A stretch of 64,000 nucleotides of DNA from Flavobacterium weaverense (lineage in GTDB: Bacteria; Bacteroidota; Bacteroidia; Flavobacteriales; Flavobacteriaceae). Position 1 is the stretch's first letter. Each line of letters opens with the position of its first letter. Location: positions 186,001-250,000 of the forward strand of contig NZ_REFH01000010.1 of assembly GCF_003688495.1 (NCBI RefSeq), in the 5' to 3' direction. A model generated the notes under the pieces. It was not told the origin of the DNA and did no database searches. It saw only the letters and a list, made by a program, of their open reading frames with translations. Positions 1 through 10,486 of the stretch are shown here, in pieces. The position numbers and the translations under genes are program-made.

Positions 1-197
1 CTTCAGCAGTTTCAACTTCTAACAGTGTGAATTTTGTTTTATGGTTCATGGGTACAAAACAAGATCCAAATAGCACAATATCAGTTGAGGGAACAAACAC
101 TAAAAAACAAGTCATAACATCTGGTATGGCACCAAATCGTTTATTAATCAAAGCTTTTTTGAAAAAGGCAGTAGATTTAGATACGATGATTGCTTAA
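1..197 (+). CDS. C-terminal fragment of an unrecognised protein (5' end outside window)
   Basis: An open frame enters from the left edge (codons start at base 3) and ends at TAA 195-197, giving 64 residues that finish ...KKAVDLDTMIA. The composition is compatible with a small soluble domain, but I do not recognise the family. It is transcribed towards the shared hairpin at 221-254 and converges on prfC. No function is proposed. Confidence 0.55.
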   Translation, partial: SAVSTSNSVNFVLWFMGTKQDPNSTISVEGTNTKKQVITSGMAPNRLLIKAFLKKAVDLDTMIA

Positions 198-220
198 AAA
201 GCTTTCGATACAAACATAAA

Positions 221-254
221 AAAACGCTAATTTATTAAATTAGCGTTTTTTTTT
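221..254. terminator. Bidirectional hairpin terminator between the partial gene and prfC
   Basis: An 11-bp perfect stem (AACGCTAATTT with its complement) around a short loop is flanked by an A-run on the left and nine T on the right. It can therefore serve both the rightward partial gene and the leftward prfC. Confidence 0.8.
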
Positions 255-296
255 ATTTCGAATTGTATCATTCACAATAATGTTCTTAAATAGGTA

Positions 297-1886
297 CTAT
301 TCAAATTCAGATGTAAAGAACAGTTTTACATTCGGATATTTATTTTGTGTCATTTGGATCGTAAAATCAGAGTCGGCTAGAAATACTAACTGTCCGTATT
401 TATCGTGAGCCAAATATTTTTGCTTAATACGTCTAAATTCTTTGAATTCATCGCTTTTAAGATCGTTAGGTTTTACCCAACAGGCTTTATGAACAGGGAA
501 GTTTTCATAAGTACATTTTGCTCCGTATTCATGCTCTAAACGGTATTGTATAACCTCATATTGAAGTGCTCCTACGGTTCCAATAATTTTCCTATTATTC
601 ATTTCTAACGTAAATAACTGAGCAACACCTTCATCCATTAACTGGTCAACACCTTTGTCCAATTGTTTTGCTTTCATTGGATCAGCATTGTTTATGTAAC
701 GGAAATGTTCTGGTGAGAAGCTCGGAATTCCTTTGAAACTCATTATCTCTCCCTCAGTTAATGTATCACCAATTTTAAAGTTTCCTGTATCGTGTAATCC
801 TACAATATCTCCTGGATACGATATGTCAACAATCTCTTTCTTTTCTGCAAAGAAAGCATTTGGACTAGAGAACTTTAAATTTTTCTTTTGGCGAACGTGG
901 TAATACGGTTTGTTTCTCTCAAATGTTCCAGAAACAATTTTTATAAATGCTAAACGATCTCTATGTTTAGGATCCATATTAGCGTGGATTTTAAATACAA
1001 ATCCTGTCATTTTTTCTTCCTTTGGATCTACTAATCTCGTTTCAGATTCTTTTGCTCTAGGTGATGGAGCTATTTGAACGAAACAATCTAGCAATTCTCG
1101 TACTCCAAAATTATTAAGAGCTGAACCAAAAAATACAGGTTGTAATTTCCCGTCTAAATATTCTTGGCGATCAAACTTCGGATATACTTCATCAATCAGT
1201 TCTATTTCTTCGCGTAATGTGTCGGCTGGCTTTTGACCAATAATTTTCTCTAATTCGGAGCTTTTAATATCTGAAAAAGCTATTGTTTCTTCAATATTCT
1301 TTCTGCTATCTCCGCTAAAAAGATTAATGTTTTGCTCCCAAAGATTATAAATTCCTTTAAAGTCATAACCCATTCCTATTGGAAAACTTAAAGGAGTTAC
1401 TCTAAGTCCTAGCTTTTGTTCAACTTCGTCCATCAAGTCAAAAGCGTCTTTTCCTTCTCGGTCTAATTTGTTAATAAAAACAATGATTGGAATTTTGCGC
1501 ATTCTACAAACAGCAACTAGTTTTTCTGTCTGTTCTTCCACACCTTTAGCTACGTCAATAACAACAATTACACTATCAACAGCGGTTAAAGTTCTAAAAG
1601 TATCTTCGGCAAAATCTTTATGGCCAGGAGTATCTAAAATATTAATTTTGTTATTCTTGTAATTAAATGCTAAGACAGAGGTAGAAACCGAAATTCCTCT
1701 TTGGCGCTCGATTTCCATAAAGTCACTCGTAGCACCTTTTTTAATTTTATTATTCTTCACGGCACCTGCTTCTTGAATGGCACCACCAAAAAGTAGTAAC
1801 TTCTCAGTAAGTGTTGTTTTTCCTGCATCAGGATGCGAGATAATTCCGAAAGTTCTTCTGCGTTGTATTTCTTCTAAAAAGCTCAT
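297..1886 (-). CDS. prfC: Peptide chain release factor 3 (RF-3)
   Basis: GTPase that recycles RF1/RF2 from the ribosome after termination, acting in the cytosol. The 529 residues equal the usual RF3 length. The GTPase motifs are in order: P-loop SHPDAGKT (about residues 17-24), G3 DTPGH (85-89) and G4 NKLD (near 140). EF-Tu-like beta-barrel domain 2 and an RF3 C-terminal domain follow. An in-frame start seven codons upstream at 1907 is possible, but it lies inside a promoter -7 box (1905-1912), so the MSFLEEI start at 1886 is chosen. It is a single gene with its own promoter, and it shares a terminator with the converging partial gene. Family identification is firm. Confidence 0.97.
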   Translation of the reverse strand: MSFLEEIQRRRTFGIISHPDAGKTTLTEKLLLFGGAIQEAGAVKNNKIKKGATSDFMEIERQRGISVSTSVLAFNYKNNKINILDTPGHKDFAEDTFRTLTAVDSVIVVIDVAKGVEEQTEKLVAVCRMRKIPIIVFINKLDREGKDAFDLMDEVEQKLGLRVTPLSFPIGMGYDFKGIYNLWEQNINLFSGDSRKNIEETIAFSDIKSSELEKIIGQKPADTLREEIELIDEVYPKFDRQEYLDGKLQPVFFGSALNNFGVRELLDCFVQIAPSPRAKESETRLVDPKEEKMTGFVFKIHANMDPKHRDRLAFIKIVSGTFERNKPYYHVRQKKNLKFSSPNAFFAEKKEIVDISYPGDIVGLHDTGNFKIGDTLTEGEIMSFKGIPSFSPEHFRYINNADPMKAKQLDKGVDQLMDEGVAQLFTLEMNNRKIIGTVGALQYEVIQYRLEHEYGAKCTYENFPVHKACWVKPNDLKSDEFKEFRRIKQKYLAHDKYGQLVFLADSDFTIQMTQNKYPNVKLFFTSEFE

Positions 1887-1904
1887 ATTTGTATAAATAG
1901 GGTG

Positions 1905-1912
1905 CAAAAGTA
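1905..1912 (-). promoter_or_regulatory. -7 promoter element for prfC
   Basis: On the minus strand the sequence reads TACTTTTG, an exact match to the Bacteroidetes -7 pattern TAnnTTTG. It lies about 19 bases before the chosen ATG. No convincing -33 TTG at the usual spacing was seen. Confidence 0.6.
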
Positions 1913-2450
1913 CTATTTATAAATGCCAATTGAAAAAATAGTATACCTTAATTATAGCGGTCTGCTTTCAAAACCCTTACATGGTTAGCTTTATCCGTTA
2001 CTAACTGTTATTTGCGATTTGTAAGTCAGAGCTGATTTCATTTTATATTATTATGTTTTAAAATTTGAACTTAGATTTAACTTTCTCTTTGATAGAACAG
2101 CCCGAATTAAAGTAATTTTTAATTATCAAGTTTAAAACCTTTAATTTAACTATTTGACCTACAAGATTTAAAAGTCAAATCAGCTGTAGATTTTTAGGAA
2201 TTTATATAAAGAATTATTTAAAAATGACTCACGATAATTTTTTGTTAATACTAGTTCTTAAACTTGTATTATATAATGGAATTACTATTTTTGTTCGTTT
2301 TAAATTTATAGAATATCAGTTCATTGTGACCATAAAAGCTGTTCGCGAACTTGATTCTTAAAAGTGTATATTTGCAAAAATTATTTTGGTTTTTGCGCAA
2401 ATTTTAAAAGCTAATAATAACCATCTTTACATTTAATACTAATTATACCA
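1913..2450. other. Long AT-rich intergenic region between divergent prfC and surA-like gene
   Basis: About 540 bases without a credible gene. It contains a second possible rightward -7 box TATTTTTG at 2286-2293 and a perfect 10-bp palindrome GTTCGCGAAC at 2341-2350, 16 bases before the proximal promoter box. It also has a weak inverted repeat of ATTTGAC/GTCAAAT near 2153-2179. Nothing else could be supported. Confidence 0.5.
2367..2374 (+). promoter_or_regulatory. -7 promoter element for the parvulin gene
   Basis: TATATTTG matches TAnnTTTG exactly and lies about 76 bases before the start codon at 2451. The palindrome GTTCGCGAAC just upstream could be an operator, but this is inference. Confidence 0.55.
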
Positions 2451-3884
2451 ATGTCAATAAATACATTACAATTTAGATCTATTAATAATAGGTTAGCCCT
2501 TACTTTTATATTTTTACTTTTCACAGGTGTTATAGCAAGTGCTCAGGAAATTATTAAAGATTCTGTTATTACAAAAACCGTAGTTCAAAAAAAATCTACA
2601 GGAAAACTTAAAATTGACGGTGTAATTGCAACAGTTGGAGACTATATTATTTTAGATTCAGATATTGACAAGTCATTTTTAGAAATTTCTGCGCAAGGTG
2701 GAACTGTAAAAGATATTACTAGATGTCAAATGCTTGGAAAATTATTAGAAGATAAGTTATATGCTCATCAAGCTATTCAGGATAGTATCGTTGTTACAGA
2801 TTCTGAAGTTAAAGGAATGATGGAAGAGCGTCTTACATACATGGTTGACCAAATCGGTTCATTAGAAAAAGTAATTCAGTATTATAAAAAGGATTCGGAA
2901 GAGGAATTTAGAAGTTATTTCTCAGACATTTTGAAGGAAGGAAAACTGACCTCAGAAATGCAAAAGAAAATAGTTGACGCTGTTGAAATTACTCCGGAAG
3001 AAGTTCGCAATTATTTCAAAACAATTCCTAAAAGTGATTTACCATTTTTTGGTGTAGAATTAGAAGTGGCACAAATCGTTATCACTCCAAAAGTTTCAGC
3101 TGATGATAAACAAAAAGTGATTGATCGCTTGAATGGTTTTAAAAAGGAAATAGAAGAAGGTTCCAGTTTTTCTACTAAAGCTGTTTTGTATTCCCAAGAT
3201 CCTGGTTCAAGATCAACTGGAGGTTTTTACAAAATGAATCGTAAAACACCTTTTGTCAAAGAATTTAAGGACGTTGCTTTTAGTTTAGCGGAAGGTGAAA
3301 TATCAGCTCCTTTTGAAACTGATTTTGGATTTCATATTATTTACGTCGAAAAAATTAAAGGACAAGAAGTAGAGTTGAGACATATTTTATTAGCTCCAAC
3401 TGTTACAGACGAAGCATTGACTGAAGCTAAAGAAAAAATTACTTTGATTAAGAAAAGAATTGAAGATAAAGAAATCACTTTTGCGGAAGCGGCAAGAACA
3501 TTATCTGATGAGAAAGAAACAAGAGCAAACGGTGGAGCGTTAATTAATCCAAAGACACAAGATACTCGTTTTGAATTGACAAAAATGGATCCTGCTTTTT
3601 ACAGTCAGGTATCTAACTTGAAAACAAATCAAATTTCAGAGCCTATATTAGATCAAGGCGAAGAAGGTAAAAAGAAATTCAAATTAGTTACTGTAACGAA
3701 CAGAATTGACGAGCACGCTGCTGACTACGCTAAAGATTATATTAAAATTAAAGATTTAGCTTTAAAAAGTAAGCAAATCACAGCTATTGGTAAATGGTTT
3801 GATGAGAAAATAAAAGAAACTTATATTAAAATTATTGGTGAATATAGAGATTGTGATTTCACTAATAACTGGCTTAAAAAGTAA
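2451..3884 (+). CDS. SurA-like periplasmic peptidylprolyl isomerase (parvulin type)
   Basis: Predicted folding chaperone/isomerase for envelope proteins. An N-terminal hydrophobic signal (about residues 14-32, ending ASAQE) directs export. A SurA_N-like helical segment follows (IDGVIATVGDYIILDSDID), then two parvulin domains, the first around residues 205-300 (VAQIVITP...GGFYKMNRKTPFVKEF...FGFHIIYVEK) and the second from about 308 (VELRHILLAP...). At 477 residues it fits the family. A hairpin terminator separates it from the following MoxR gene. The SurA role is known for the family; no specific client can be read from the sequence. Confidence 0.88.
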   Translation: MSINTLQFRSINNRLALTFIFLLFTGVIASAQEIIKDSVITKTVVQKKSTGKLKIDGVIATVGDYIILDSDIDKSFLEISAQGGTVKDITRCQMLGKLLEDKLYAHQAIQDSIVVTDSEVKGMMEERLTYMVDQIGSLEKVIQYYKKDSEEEFRSYFSDILKEGKLTSEMQKKIVDAVEITPEEVRNYFKTIPKSDLPFFGVELEVAQIVITPKVSADDKQKVIDRLNGFKKEIEEGSSFSTKAVLYSQDPGSRSTGGFYKMNRKTPFVKEFKDVAFSLAEGEISAPFETDFGFHIIYVEKIKGQEVELRHILLAPTVTDEALTEAKEKITLIKKRIEDKEITFAEAARTLSDEKETRANGGALINPKTQDTRFELTKMDPAFYSQVSNLKTNQISEPILDQGEEGKKKFKLVTVTNRIDEHAADYAKDYIKIKDLALKSKQITAIGKWFDEKIKETYIKIIGEYRDCDFTNNWLKK

Positions 3885-3941
3885 TATTTCATAATGCTTT
3901 TAGCAATCTTTAACTTCTAAAAAAGTTTTCTTTAAATAAAT

Positions 3942-3985
3942 AAAAAGAGTTAGTTTTATGATTTCATAACGCTAACTCTTTTTAA
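3942..3985 (+). terminator. Hairpin terminator after the parvulin gene
   Basis: A 12-bp perfect stem (AAAAAGAGTTAG with its complement) around an 18-base loop ends in a T-run, 17 bases before the moxR start. If efficient, moxR needs read-through or its own promoter. Confidence 0.65.
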
Positions 3986-4002
3986 TTTTAAATACCTCAT
4001 AA

Positions 4003-4956
4003 ATGTCAGACGTAGCAGCAATACAAAACCTAGTTCAAAAGAGAGAAGAGTTAAAAAAAGAAATCGCTAAAATCATTGTGGGACAGGATGCTGTAGTAGA
4101 TCAGATTTTACTATGTATTTTCTCAGGAGGGCACGCTTTATTAGTTGGTGTTCCCGGATTAGCCAAAACATTGATGGTGAATACGCTCGCTCAGGCTTTA
4201 GGACTTGACTTTAAGCGAATCCAGTTTACTCCAGATTTAATGCCGTCAGATATTCTAGGAAGCGAAATTCTAGATGAAAGCCGGAATTTTAAATTTATAA
4301 AAGGTCCAATATTCTCTAATATTGTTCTAGCAGACGAGATCAATAGAACACCTCCAAAAACTCAGGCTGCCCTATTAGAAGCTATGCAGGAACGATCGGT
4401 TACCATTGCAGGAGTTAATTATAAATTGGCGTTACCTTATTTTGTTCTAGCTACTCAAAACCCAATTGAGCAAGAAGGAACCTATCCTTTGCCTGAGGCC
4501 CAATTAGACCGATTTATGTTTGCCATCAAGCTAGAATACCCTTCTTTTGAAGAGGAAGTATTAGTGGTAAAGAGAACTACTTCTGATATTAAAAGCACCG
4601 TTAATCCGTTATTTACTGCTCAAGAAATTATTGATTTCCAACATCTAATTCGAAGAATACCAGTTGCAGATAATTTAATTGAGTACGCGGTGTCATTAGT
4701 GAGTAAAACAAGACCTGACAATGCCTTATCGAATGAGTTTATTAAAAACTATTTAGATTGGGGAGCAGGTCCAAGAGCATCTCAGAACCTAATATTGGCA
4801 GCTAAAGCTAATGCTGCATTTAACGGCAAATTTTCTCCGGATATCGAAGATGTAAAAGCAGTAGCAATTGGTATTTTGCGTCATCGAATTATTAAAAATT
4901 ATAAAGCCGACGCTGAGGGAATCACTGAAGAAATGATAATAACTAAGTTGCTATAA
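4003..4956 (+). CDS. MoxR-family AAA+ ATPase
   Basis: Cytosolic AAA+ ATPase of 317 residues. Walker A GVPGLAKT lies at residues 49-56, Walker B is VLADEIN (about 107-113), and a sensor-1 region ATQNPIEQEGTYPLPEAQLDRF follows, a hallmark of MoxR. Family members act as chaperone-like ATPases with DUF58 or von Willebrand partners (Bat proteins), usually encoded next door. Here the next gene is acnB, so the partner genes must lie elsewhere or be absent. The specific role is unknown. Confidence 0.92.
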   Translation: MSDVAAIQNLVQKREELKKEIAKIIVGQDAVVDQILLCIFSGGHALLVGVPGLAKTLMVNTLAQALGLDFKRIQFTPDLMPSDILGSEILDESRNFKFIKGPIFSNIVLADEINRTPPKTQAALLEAMQERSVTIAGVNYKLALPYFVLATQNPIEQEGTYPLPEAQLDRFMFAIKLEYPSFEEEVLVVKRTTSDIKSTVNPLFTAQEIIDFQHLIRRIPVADNLIEYAVSLVSKTRPDNALSNEFIKNYLDWGAGPRASQNLILAAKANAAFNGKFSPDIEDVKAVAIGILRHRIIKNYKADAEGITEEMIITKLL

Positions 4957-5279
4957 TTCCACATTCATAACGCACCTAATTGTTGCGAGGATCAAAGCGA
5001 TTCCTACAAATTTTTATGTATTGCAAAGAATTAAAACTAATACTGTGAATTTTTTAAAAAATCAATTAAATTTTGCTATATCCGCATTTTAATGTGATGT
5101 AATTGGTTTATTTATAATAATAATATTTAGAAAGTGTTGTTTTATTAAATTCTTTTTAATTTCAACCGAAATAACTAAATTTGCGCATCAAAAAAATAAA
5201 AAACACCTAAATATTTTCGGTTCTGTATTTTGAGATGATCAAAGTAATGTGCCTTTTAACATTGAAAAAGAATTATAAT
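4957..5279 (+). other. Leader/intergenic region before acnB
   Basis: About 320 bases without a gene. The only recognisable element is the -7 box at 5176-5183. An in-frame upstream start for acnB at 5235 would add 15 residues that are not typical of AcnB. Confidence 0.45.
5176..5183 (+). promoter_or_regulatory. -7 promoter element for acnB
   Basis: TAAATTTG matches TAnnTTTG exactly. It would give an RNA leader of roughly 95 bases before the ATG at 5280. Confidence 0.5.
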
Positions 5280-8054
5280 ATGAGTATTTATAACGATTAT
5301 CTTAAAGAAATTGAAGGCCGGAAAGTACAAGGCCTTCATCCTAAACCAATTGATGGTGCTGAATTACTAAGTGAAATTATTACACAAATTAAAGATGTAA
5401 ATAATGTACATAGAGAAGATTCTTTGAATTTCTTTATCTACAATGTTGTTCCTGGAACTACGCCTGCTGCTGCTGTTAAAGCAGTGTTTTTAAAAGAAAT
5501 TATTACTGCTGCTTCTGATGTAAAAGAAATCAGCAATGCTTTTGCTTTTGAGTTATTATCTCATATGAAAGGTGGGCCTTCTATTGAAGTTTTGCTTGAC
5601 TTAGCTTTAGGGAATGATATTGCTGTTGCAAAAGAGGCTGCTGCTGTCCTTAAAACACAAGTATTTTTATACGACGCGGATACAGATCGTTTAAAAGAGG
5701 CTTTTAAAGACGGTAATGTAATTGTAAAAGAAATTTTAGAGAGCTACGCAAAAGCAGAGTTTTTCACAAAGCTTCCTGAAGTAGTAGAAGAGATAAAAGT
5801 GGTGACTTATATTGCTGGTGAGGGAGATATTTCAACTGATTTACTTTCTCCAGGTAATCAAGCGCATTCTCGCTCAGACCGTGAACTTCATGGTAAATGT
5901 TTAATTTCTCCAGAGGCACAAAACGAAATTCAAGCGCTACAAATTCAACATCCTGATAAAAGTGTAATGTTGATTGCTGAAAAAGGGACTATGGGTGTTG
6001 GTTCATCTAGAATGTCTGGTGTAAATAACGTAGCATTATGGACAGGTAAAAAAGCAAGTCCTTATGTTCCCTTTATTAATATAGCACCGATAGTTGCTGG
6101 TACTAATGGTATTTCTCCAATTTTCCTTACTACTGTTGATGTTACAGGAGGTATTGGTCTTGATCTTCAAAACTGGGTTAAGACATTAGATCAAAATGGA
6201 GACCCTCTTCGTAATGAAAGCGGTGATCCTATTCTAGAAGAAGTATATTCTGTTGCAACGGGCACGGTACTTACAATAAATACAAAGACAAAGAAATTAT
6301 ATAACGGAGAGCAAGAATTAATTGATATTTCTAAATCATTTACTCCGCAAAAAATGGAATTTATCAAAGCTGGTGGATCTTATGCAATTGTCTTTGGAAA
6401 AAAACTTCAAACATTTGCATGTAGTACATTAGGTATCGAAGCAGTTCCCGTTTATGCGCCATCAAAAGAAGTTTCTATTGAAGGACAAGGTCTTACTGCT
6501 GTTGAAAAAATATTTAATCGAAACGCTGTTGGAATAACTGCTGGAAAAGTTTTACATGCAGGGTCTGATGTTCGTGTTGAAGTAAACATAGTTGGTTCAC
6601 AAGACACGACTGGTTTAATGACTTCTCAGGAATTAGAGTCGATGGCTGCAACTGTTATCTCACCAATTGTGGATGGAGCTTATCAATCAGGTTGCCATAC
6701 TGCGTCGGTTTGGGATAGCAAATCAAAAGCAAATATTCCTAGATTAATGAAGTTTATGAATGACTTTGGTTTGATCACTGCTCGTGATCCTAAAGGCGTT
6801 TATCATGCAATGACCGATGTAATTCACAAAGTATTAAATGACATTACTATTGATGAGTGGGCTATTATTATCGGTGGTGATTCTCATACAAGGATGTCAA
6901 AAGGAGTTGCTTTTGGTGCTGATTCAGGTACGGTAGCGCTAGCACTTGCTACTGGTGAGGCTTCAATGCCAATTCCAGAATCTGTTAAGGTGACTTTCAA
7001 AGGGGATATGAAAACCTATATGGATTTCCGTGATGTAGTGCACGCTACTCAATCTCAAATGCTTCAGCAATTTGGTGGAGAAAATGTTTTCCAAGGTAGA
7101 ATTATCGAAGTTCACATTGGAACATTAACTGCTGACCAAGCGTTTACTTTTACAGATTGGACTGCAGAAATGAAAGCGAAAGCTTCTATCTGTATTTCTG
7201 AGGATGATACTTTAATCGAATCATTGGAGATTGCAAAAGGCAGAATCCAAATTATGATTCATAAAGGGATGGACAACCACAAACAAGTTCTTCAAGGATT
7301 AATAAACAAAGCAGATAAGAGAATTGCTGAAATTAAATCATGTGAGAAACCAGCTTTAACGCCGGATGCAAATGCTAAGTATTATGCTGAAGTTGTTATT
7401 GATTTGGATATTATTGCCGAGCCAATGATTGCTGATCCTGATGTAAATAATGCTGACGTGTCAAAACGTTACACACACGATACCATTAGACCGCTTTCTT
7501 TTTATGGAGGTGTTAAAAAAGTTGACCTTGGATTTGTTGGATCATGTATGGTCCACAAAGGCGATTTAAAAATTCTTTCTCAAATGCTTAAAAATATTGA
7601 TGAGCAATACGGTAAAGTTGAGTTTAAAGCTCCTCTAGTGGTTGCTCCGCCAACATATAATATTGTTGACGAATTAAAAGCAGAAGGAGATTGGGAAGTA
7701 CTTCAAAAGTATTCTGGTTTTGAATTTGATGATAATGCTCCAAAAGGTGTGGCAAGAACTGGATATGAAAATATACTTTATCTTGAGCGTCCTGGATGTA
7801 ACCTATGTATGGGGAATCAAGAAAAGGCAGCAAAAGGGGATACTGTAATGGCTACTTCAACGCGTCTTTTCCAAGGAAGAGTAGTTGAAGATGCTGAAGG
7901 GAAAAAAGGAGAATCGTTACTTTCTTCAACTCCGGTAGTAGTTTTATCAACCATATTAGGTAGAACACCTACAATGGATGAGTATAAAGCGGCTGTAACA
8001 GGAATTAATCTTACGCAGTTTGCACCATCTCACAAATTATTAGTCAATAAATAG
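5280..8054 (+). CDS. acnB: Bifunctional aconitate hydratase 2 / 2-methylisocitrate dehydratase (AcnB)
   Basis: Interconverts citrate and isocitrate through cis-aconitate, and can act on 2-methylisocitrate. The start at 5280 (MSIYNDYLKEIEGRK) fits AcnB better than the in-frame ATG at 5235. The 924-residue protein has the AcnB order: N-terminal HEAT-like helical domain, swivel domain, then catalytic domains. The [4Fe-4S] ligands are visible as Cys756 (GSCMVHKG) and Cys840/Cys843 (GCNLCMGNQ). It has its own promoter and a strong terminator, and is followed at once by a second, unrelated-type aconitase gene. Identification is secure; which of the two enzymes carries the TCA flux is not visible. 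Confidence 0.97.
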   Translation: MSIYNDYLKEIEGRKVQGLHPKPIDGAELLSEIITQIKDVNNVHREDSLNFFIYNVVPGTTPAAAVKAVFLKEIITAASDVKEISNAFAFELLSHMKGGPSIEVLLDLALGNDIAVAKEAAAVLKTQVFLYDADTDRLKEAFKDGNVIVKEILESYAKAEFFTKLPEVVEEIKVVTYIAGEGDISTDLLSPGNQAHSRSDRELHGKCLISPEAQNEIQALQIQHPDKSVMLIAEKGTMGVGSSRMSGVNNVALWTGKKASPYVPFINIAPIVAGTNGISPIFLTTVDVTGGIGLDLQNWVKTLDQNGDPLRNESGDPILEEVYSVATGTVLTINTKTKKLYNGEQELIDISKSFTPQKMEFIKAGGSYAIVFGKKLQTFACSTLGIEAVPVYAPSKEVSIEGQGLTAVEKIFNRNAVGITAGKVLHAGSDVRVEVNIVGSQDTTGLMTSQELESMAATVISPIVDGAYQSGCHTASVWDSKSKANIPRLMKFMNDFGLITARDPKGVYHAMTDVIHKVLNDITIDEWAIIIGGDSHTRMSKGVAFGADSGTVALALATGEASMPIPESVKVTFKGDMKTYMDFRDVVHATQSQMLQQFGGENVFQGRIIEVHIGTLTADQAFTFTDWTAEMKAKASICISEDDTLIESLEIAKGRIQIMIHKGMDNHKQVLQGLINKADKRIAEIKSCEKPALTPDANAKYYAEVVIDLDIIAEPMIADPDVNNADVSKRYTHDTIRPLSFYGGVKKVDLGFVGSCMVHKGDLKILSQMLKNIDEQYGKVEFKAPLVVAPPTYNIVDELKAEGDWEVLQKYSGFEFDDNAPKGVARTGYENILYLERPGCNLCMGNQEKAAKGDTVMATSTRLFQGRVVEDAEGKKGESLLSSTPVVVLSTILGRTPTMDEYKAAVTGINLTQFAPSHKLLVNK

Positions 8055-8081
8055 TGATATAGATTTGTCAATCATATTTTA

Positions 8082-8115
8082 AAAGCTCGAGTGATATACT
8101 CGGGCTTTTTTTTTA
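8082..8115 (+). terminator. Hairpin terminator after acnB
   Basis: An 11-bp stem (AAAGCTCGAGT with ACTCGGGCTTT, one G-U pair) with a five-base loop is followed by a long T-run. It separates transcription of the two aconitase genes. Confidence 0.8.
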
Positions 8116-8181
8116 ATGTTTCCTCTATTTTTTGTACCTTGTGTTTTCAAAAGGAATTATACATATAACTTATTTAATATT

Positions 8182-10443
8182 ATGGCATTTGATATAGAAA
8201 TGATTAAAAAAGTGTACGCCAATATGACTACTCGTGTTGACAAAGCACGTGAGATAGTTGGTCGCCCACTTACTTTAACAGAAAAGATTTTATACAATCA
8301 CTTATGGGAAGGCACGCCGACTCAAGCATTTACTAGAGGTGCTGATTATGTTGACTTTGCACCCGATAGAGTAGCTTGTCAAGATGCAACAGCCCAAATG
8401 GCTTTGTTGCAATTTATGCATGCTGGTAAATCTAAGGTTGCTGTTCCTACGACTGTTCACTGTGATCACTTGATTCAGGCAAAAGTAGATGCGGTTACAG
8501 ATTTGGCTAGAGCCAAAACGCAAAGTAATGAAGTCTTTGAATTTTTATCTTCTGTGTCCAATAAATATGGTATAGGTTTCTGGAAACCTGGAGCAGGAAT
8601 TATTCACCAAGTTGTACTTGAGAATTATGCATTTCCGGGAGGAATGATGATTGGAACTGATTCACATACTGTAAATGCAGGTGGATTAGGGATGGTAGCT
8701 ATAGGTGTTGGTGGAGCTGATGCGGTTGATGTTATGTCTGGAATGGCGTGGGAGTTAAAATTCCCAAAATTAATTGGAGTTAAATTAACTGGAAAACTTT
8801 CTGGTTGGACAGCTCCTAAAGATGTTATTCTTAAAGTTGCAGGTATTCTAACTGTGAAAGGTGGAACTGGCGCTATCGTTGAGTATTTTGGCGAAGGAGC
8901 AACTTCTATGTCATGTACAGGTAAAGGAACAATTTGTAATATGGGTGCCGAAATTGGTGCTACAACTTCTACATTTGGTTATGATGCTTCGATGGGACGA
9001 TACTTAAGATCTACAAATAGAGCTGATGTCGCTGATGAAGCAGATAAGATTGCACCATATTTAACAGGTGATGATGAGGTTTACGCAAATCCAGAAATGT
9101 ATTTTGATCAAGTGATCGAAATCAATTTAGATGAATTAGAGCCACATTTAAATGGACCATATACTCCAGATTTAGCAACTCCTATTTCAAAAATGAAAGA
9201 GGAAGCAATTAAAAATAATTGGCCGTTAAAAATTGAAGTAGCTTTAATAGGTTCTTGTACAAACTCTTCTTACGAAGATATTGCGCGAGCATCATCAATT
9301 GCTAAGCAAGTTACTGACAAAAAACTAAAAATTAAGTCTCAGTTTACAATTACACCAGGTTCTGAAGTTGTTCGATATACAATAGAGCGTGACGGATTTA
9401 TCGATATTTTTGATAAAATGGGAGCTACAGTTTTTGCAAATGCATGCGGACCATGTATTGGAATGTGGGATAGAGATGGAGCTGAAAAAGAAGAACGCAA
9501 TACAATCGTGCATTCGTTCAACCGTAACTTTTCAAAACGTGCTGATGGTAACCCAAATACTTTAGCTTTTGTAGGTTCGCCTGAACTTGTAACTGCTTTA
9601 GCTATTGCTGGAGATTTAGGATTCAATCCTTTAACTGATACTTTAATTAATGAAGATGGTGAGGAAGTTCGGTTAGAAGCTCCCACTGGAAATGAGTTGC
9701 CTCCTAGAGGATTTGACGCTGAAGATCCTGGATTTCAAGCGCCAGCTGAAGACGGATCAGGTGTTGTAGTTTCTGTGAGCAGTAGTTCAGAACGTTTGCA
9801 ATTATTAGAACCATTTGATCCATGGGATGGAAAAAATATTACAGGAGCTAAATTATTAATAAAGGCTTTTGGAAAATGTACAACAGATCACATTTCTATG
9901 GCTGGACCATGGTTGCGATTCCGTGGACATTTAGATAATATTTCAAATAACATGTTGATTGGTGCAATTAATGCATTCAATCAAAAACCAAATACAGTTA
10001 AAAATCAATTGACTGGAGTTTATGATGCTGTTCCTGCGGTAGCACGTGCTTACAAAGCAGCGGGTATCCCTTCAATTGTTGTAGGAGATCACAATTACGG
10101 GGAAGGTTCTTCTCGTGAACATGCGGCGATGGAACCTCGTTTTCTTGGTGTCAAAGCCGTTTTAGTAAAATCTTTTGCCCGTATTCACGAAACAAACTTG
10201 AAAAAACAAGGTATGTTGGGATTAATATTTGCTGACGAAGCAGATTATGATAAAATCCAAGAGGATGATACAATCAATTTCTTAGATTTAATTCATTTTG
10301 CTCCAGAAAAACCCTTAACATTAGAATTTGTTCATGCTGATGGTTCTATAGATATTATAATGGCTAATCATACTTACAATGAAGGACAAATAGGTTGGTT
10401 CGTTGCCGGTTCAGCATTAAATTTAATAGCTGCTGAAGCATAA
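8182..10443 (+). CDS. Aconitate hydratase, mitochondrial type
   Basis: Second aconitase, of the ACO2-like family: 753 residues from the start [15 protein letters not shown]. An upstream in-frame ATG at 8116 lies directly against the acnB terminator and would add an implausible hydrophobic tail. The cluster ligands are Cys359 (GSCTNSS), Cys422 and Cys425 (ACGPCIGMW). Their 63- and 3-residue spacing equals that of mitochondrial aconitase. The substrate motif [10 protein letters not shown] is present near the C-terminus. It lies 127 bases after acnB. Having both types side by side suggests differential use under oxygen or iron stress, by analogy with other bacteria. That is inference. Confidence 0.95.
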   Translation: MAFDIEMIKKVYANMTTRVDKAREIVGRPLTLTEKILYNHLWEGTPTQAFTRGADYVDFAPDRVACQDATAQMALLQFMHAGKSKVAVPTTVHCDHLIQAKVDAVTDLARAKTQSNEVFEFLSSVSNKYGIGFWKPGAGIIHQVVLENYAFPGGMMIGTDSHTVNAGGLGMVAIGVGGADAVDVMSGMAWELKFPKLIGVKLTGKLSGWTAPKDVILKVAGILTVKGGTGAIVEYFGEGATSMSCTGKGTICNMGAEIGATTSTFGYDASMGRYLRSTNRADVADEADKIAPYLTGDDEVYANPEMYFDQVIEINLDELEPHLNGPYTPDLATPISKMKEEAIKNNWPLKIEVALIGSCTNSSYEDIARASSIAKQVTDKKLKIKSQFTITPGSEVVRYTIERDGFIDIFDKMGATVFANACGPCIGMWDRDGAEKEERNTIVHSFNRNFSKRADGNPNTLAFVGSPELVTALAIAGDLGFNPLTDTLINEDGEEVRLEAPTGNELPPRGFDAEDPGFQAPAEDGSGVVVSVSSSSERLQLLEPFDPWDGKNITGAKLLIKAFGKCTTDHISMAGPWLRFRGHLDNISNNMLIGAINAFNQKPNTVKNQLTGVYDAVPAVARAYKAAGIPSIVVGDHNYGEGSSREHAAMEPRFLGVKAVLVKSFARIHETNLKKQGMLGLIFADEADYDKIQEDDTINFLDLIHFAPEKPLTLEFVHADGSIDIIMANHTYNEGQIGWFVAGSALNLIAAEA

Positions 10444-10486
10444 TTATGTATGGGAACTGAGCTAATTGATTTAGTTTGTAATAAAT

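Noticed and set aside
1887..1907. Seven-codon longer start for prfC
   Set aside because: The upstream ATG lies in the -7 promoter box, and the shorter protein has the standard RF3 length.
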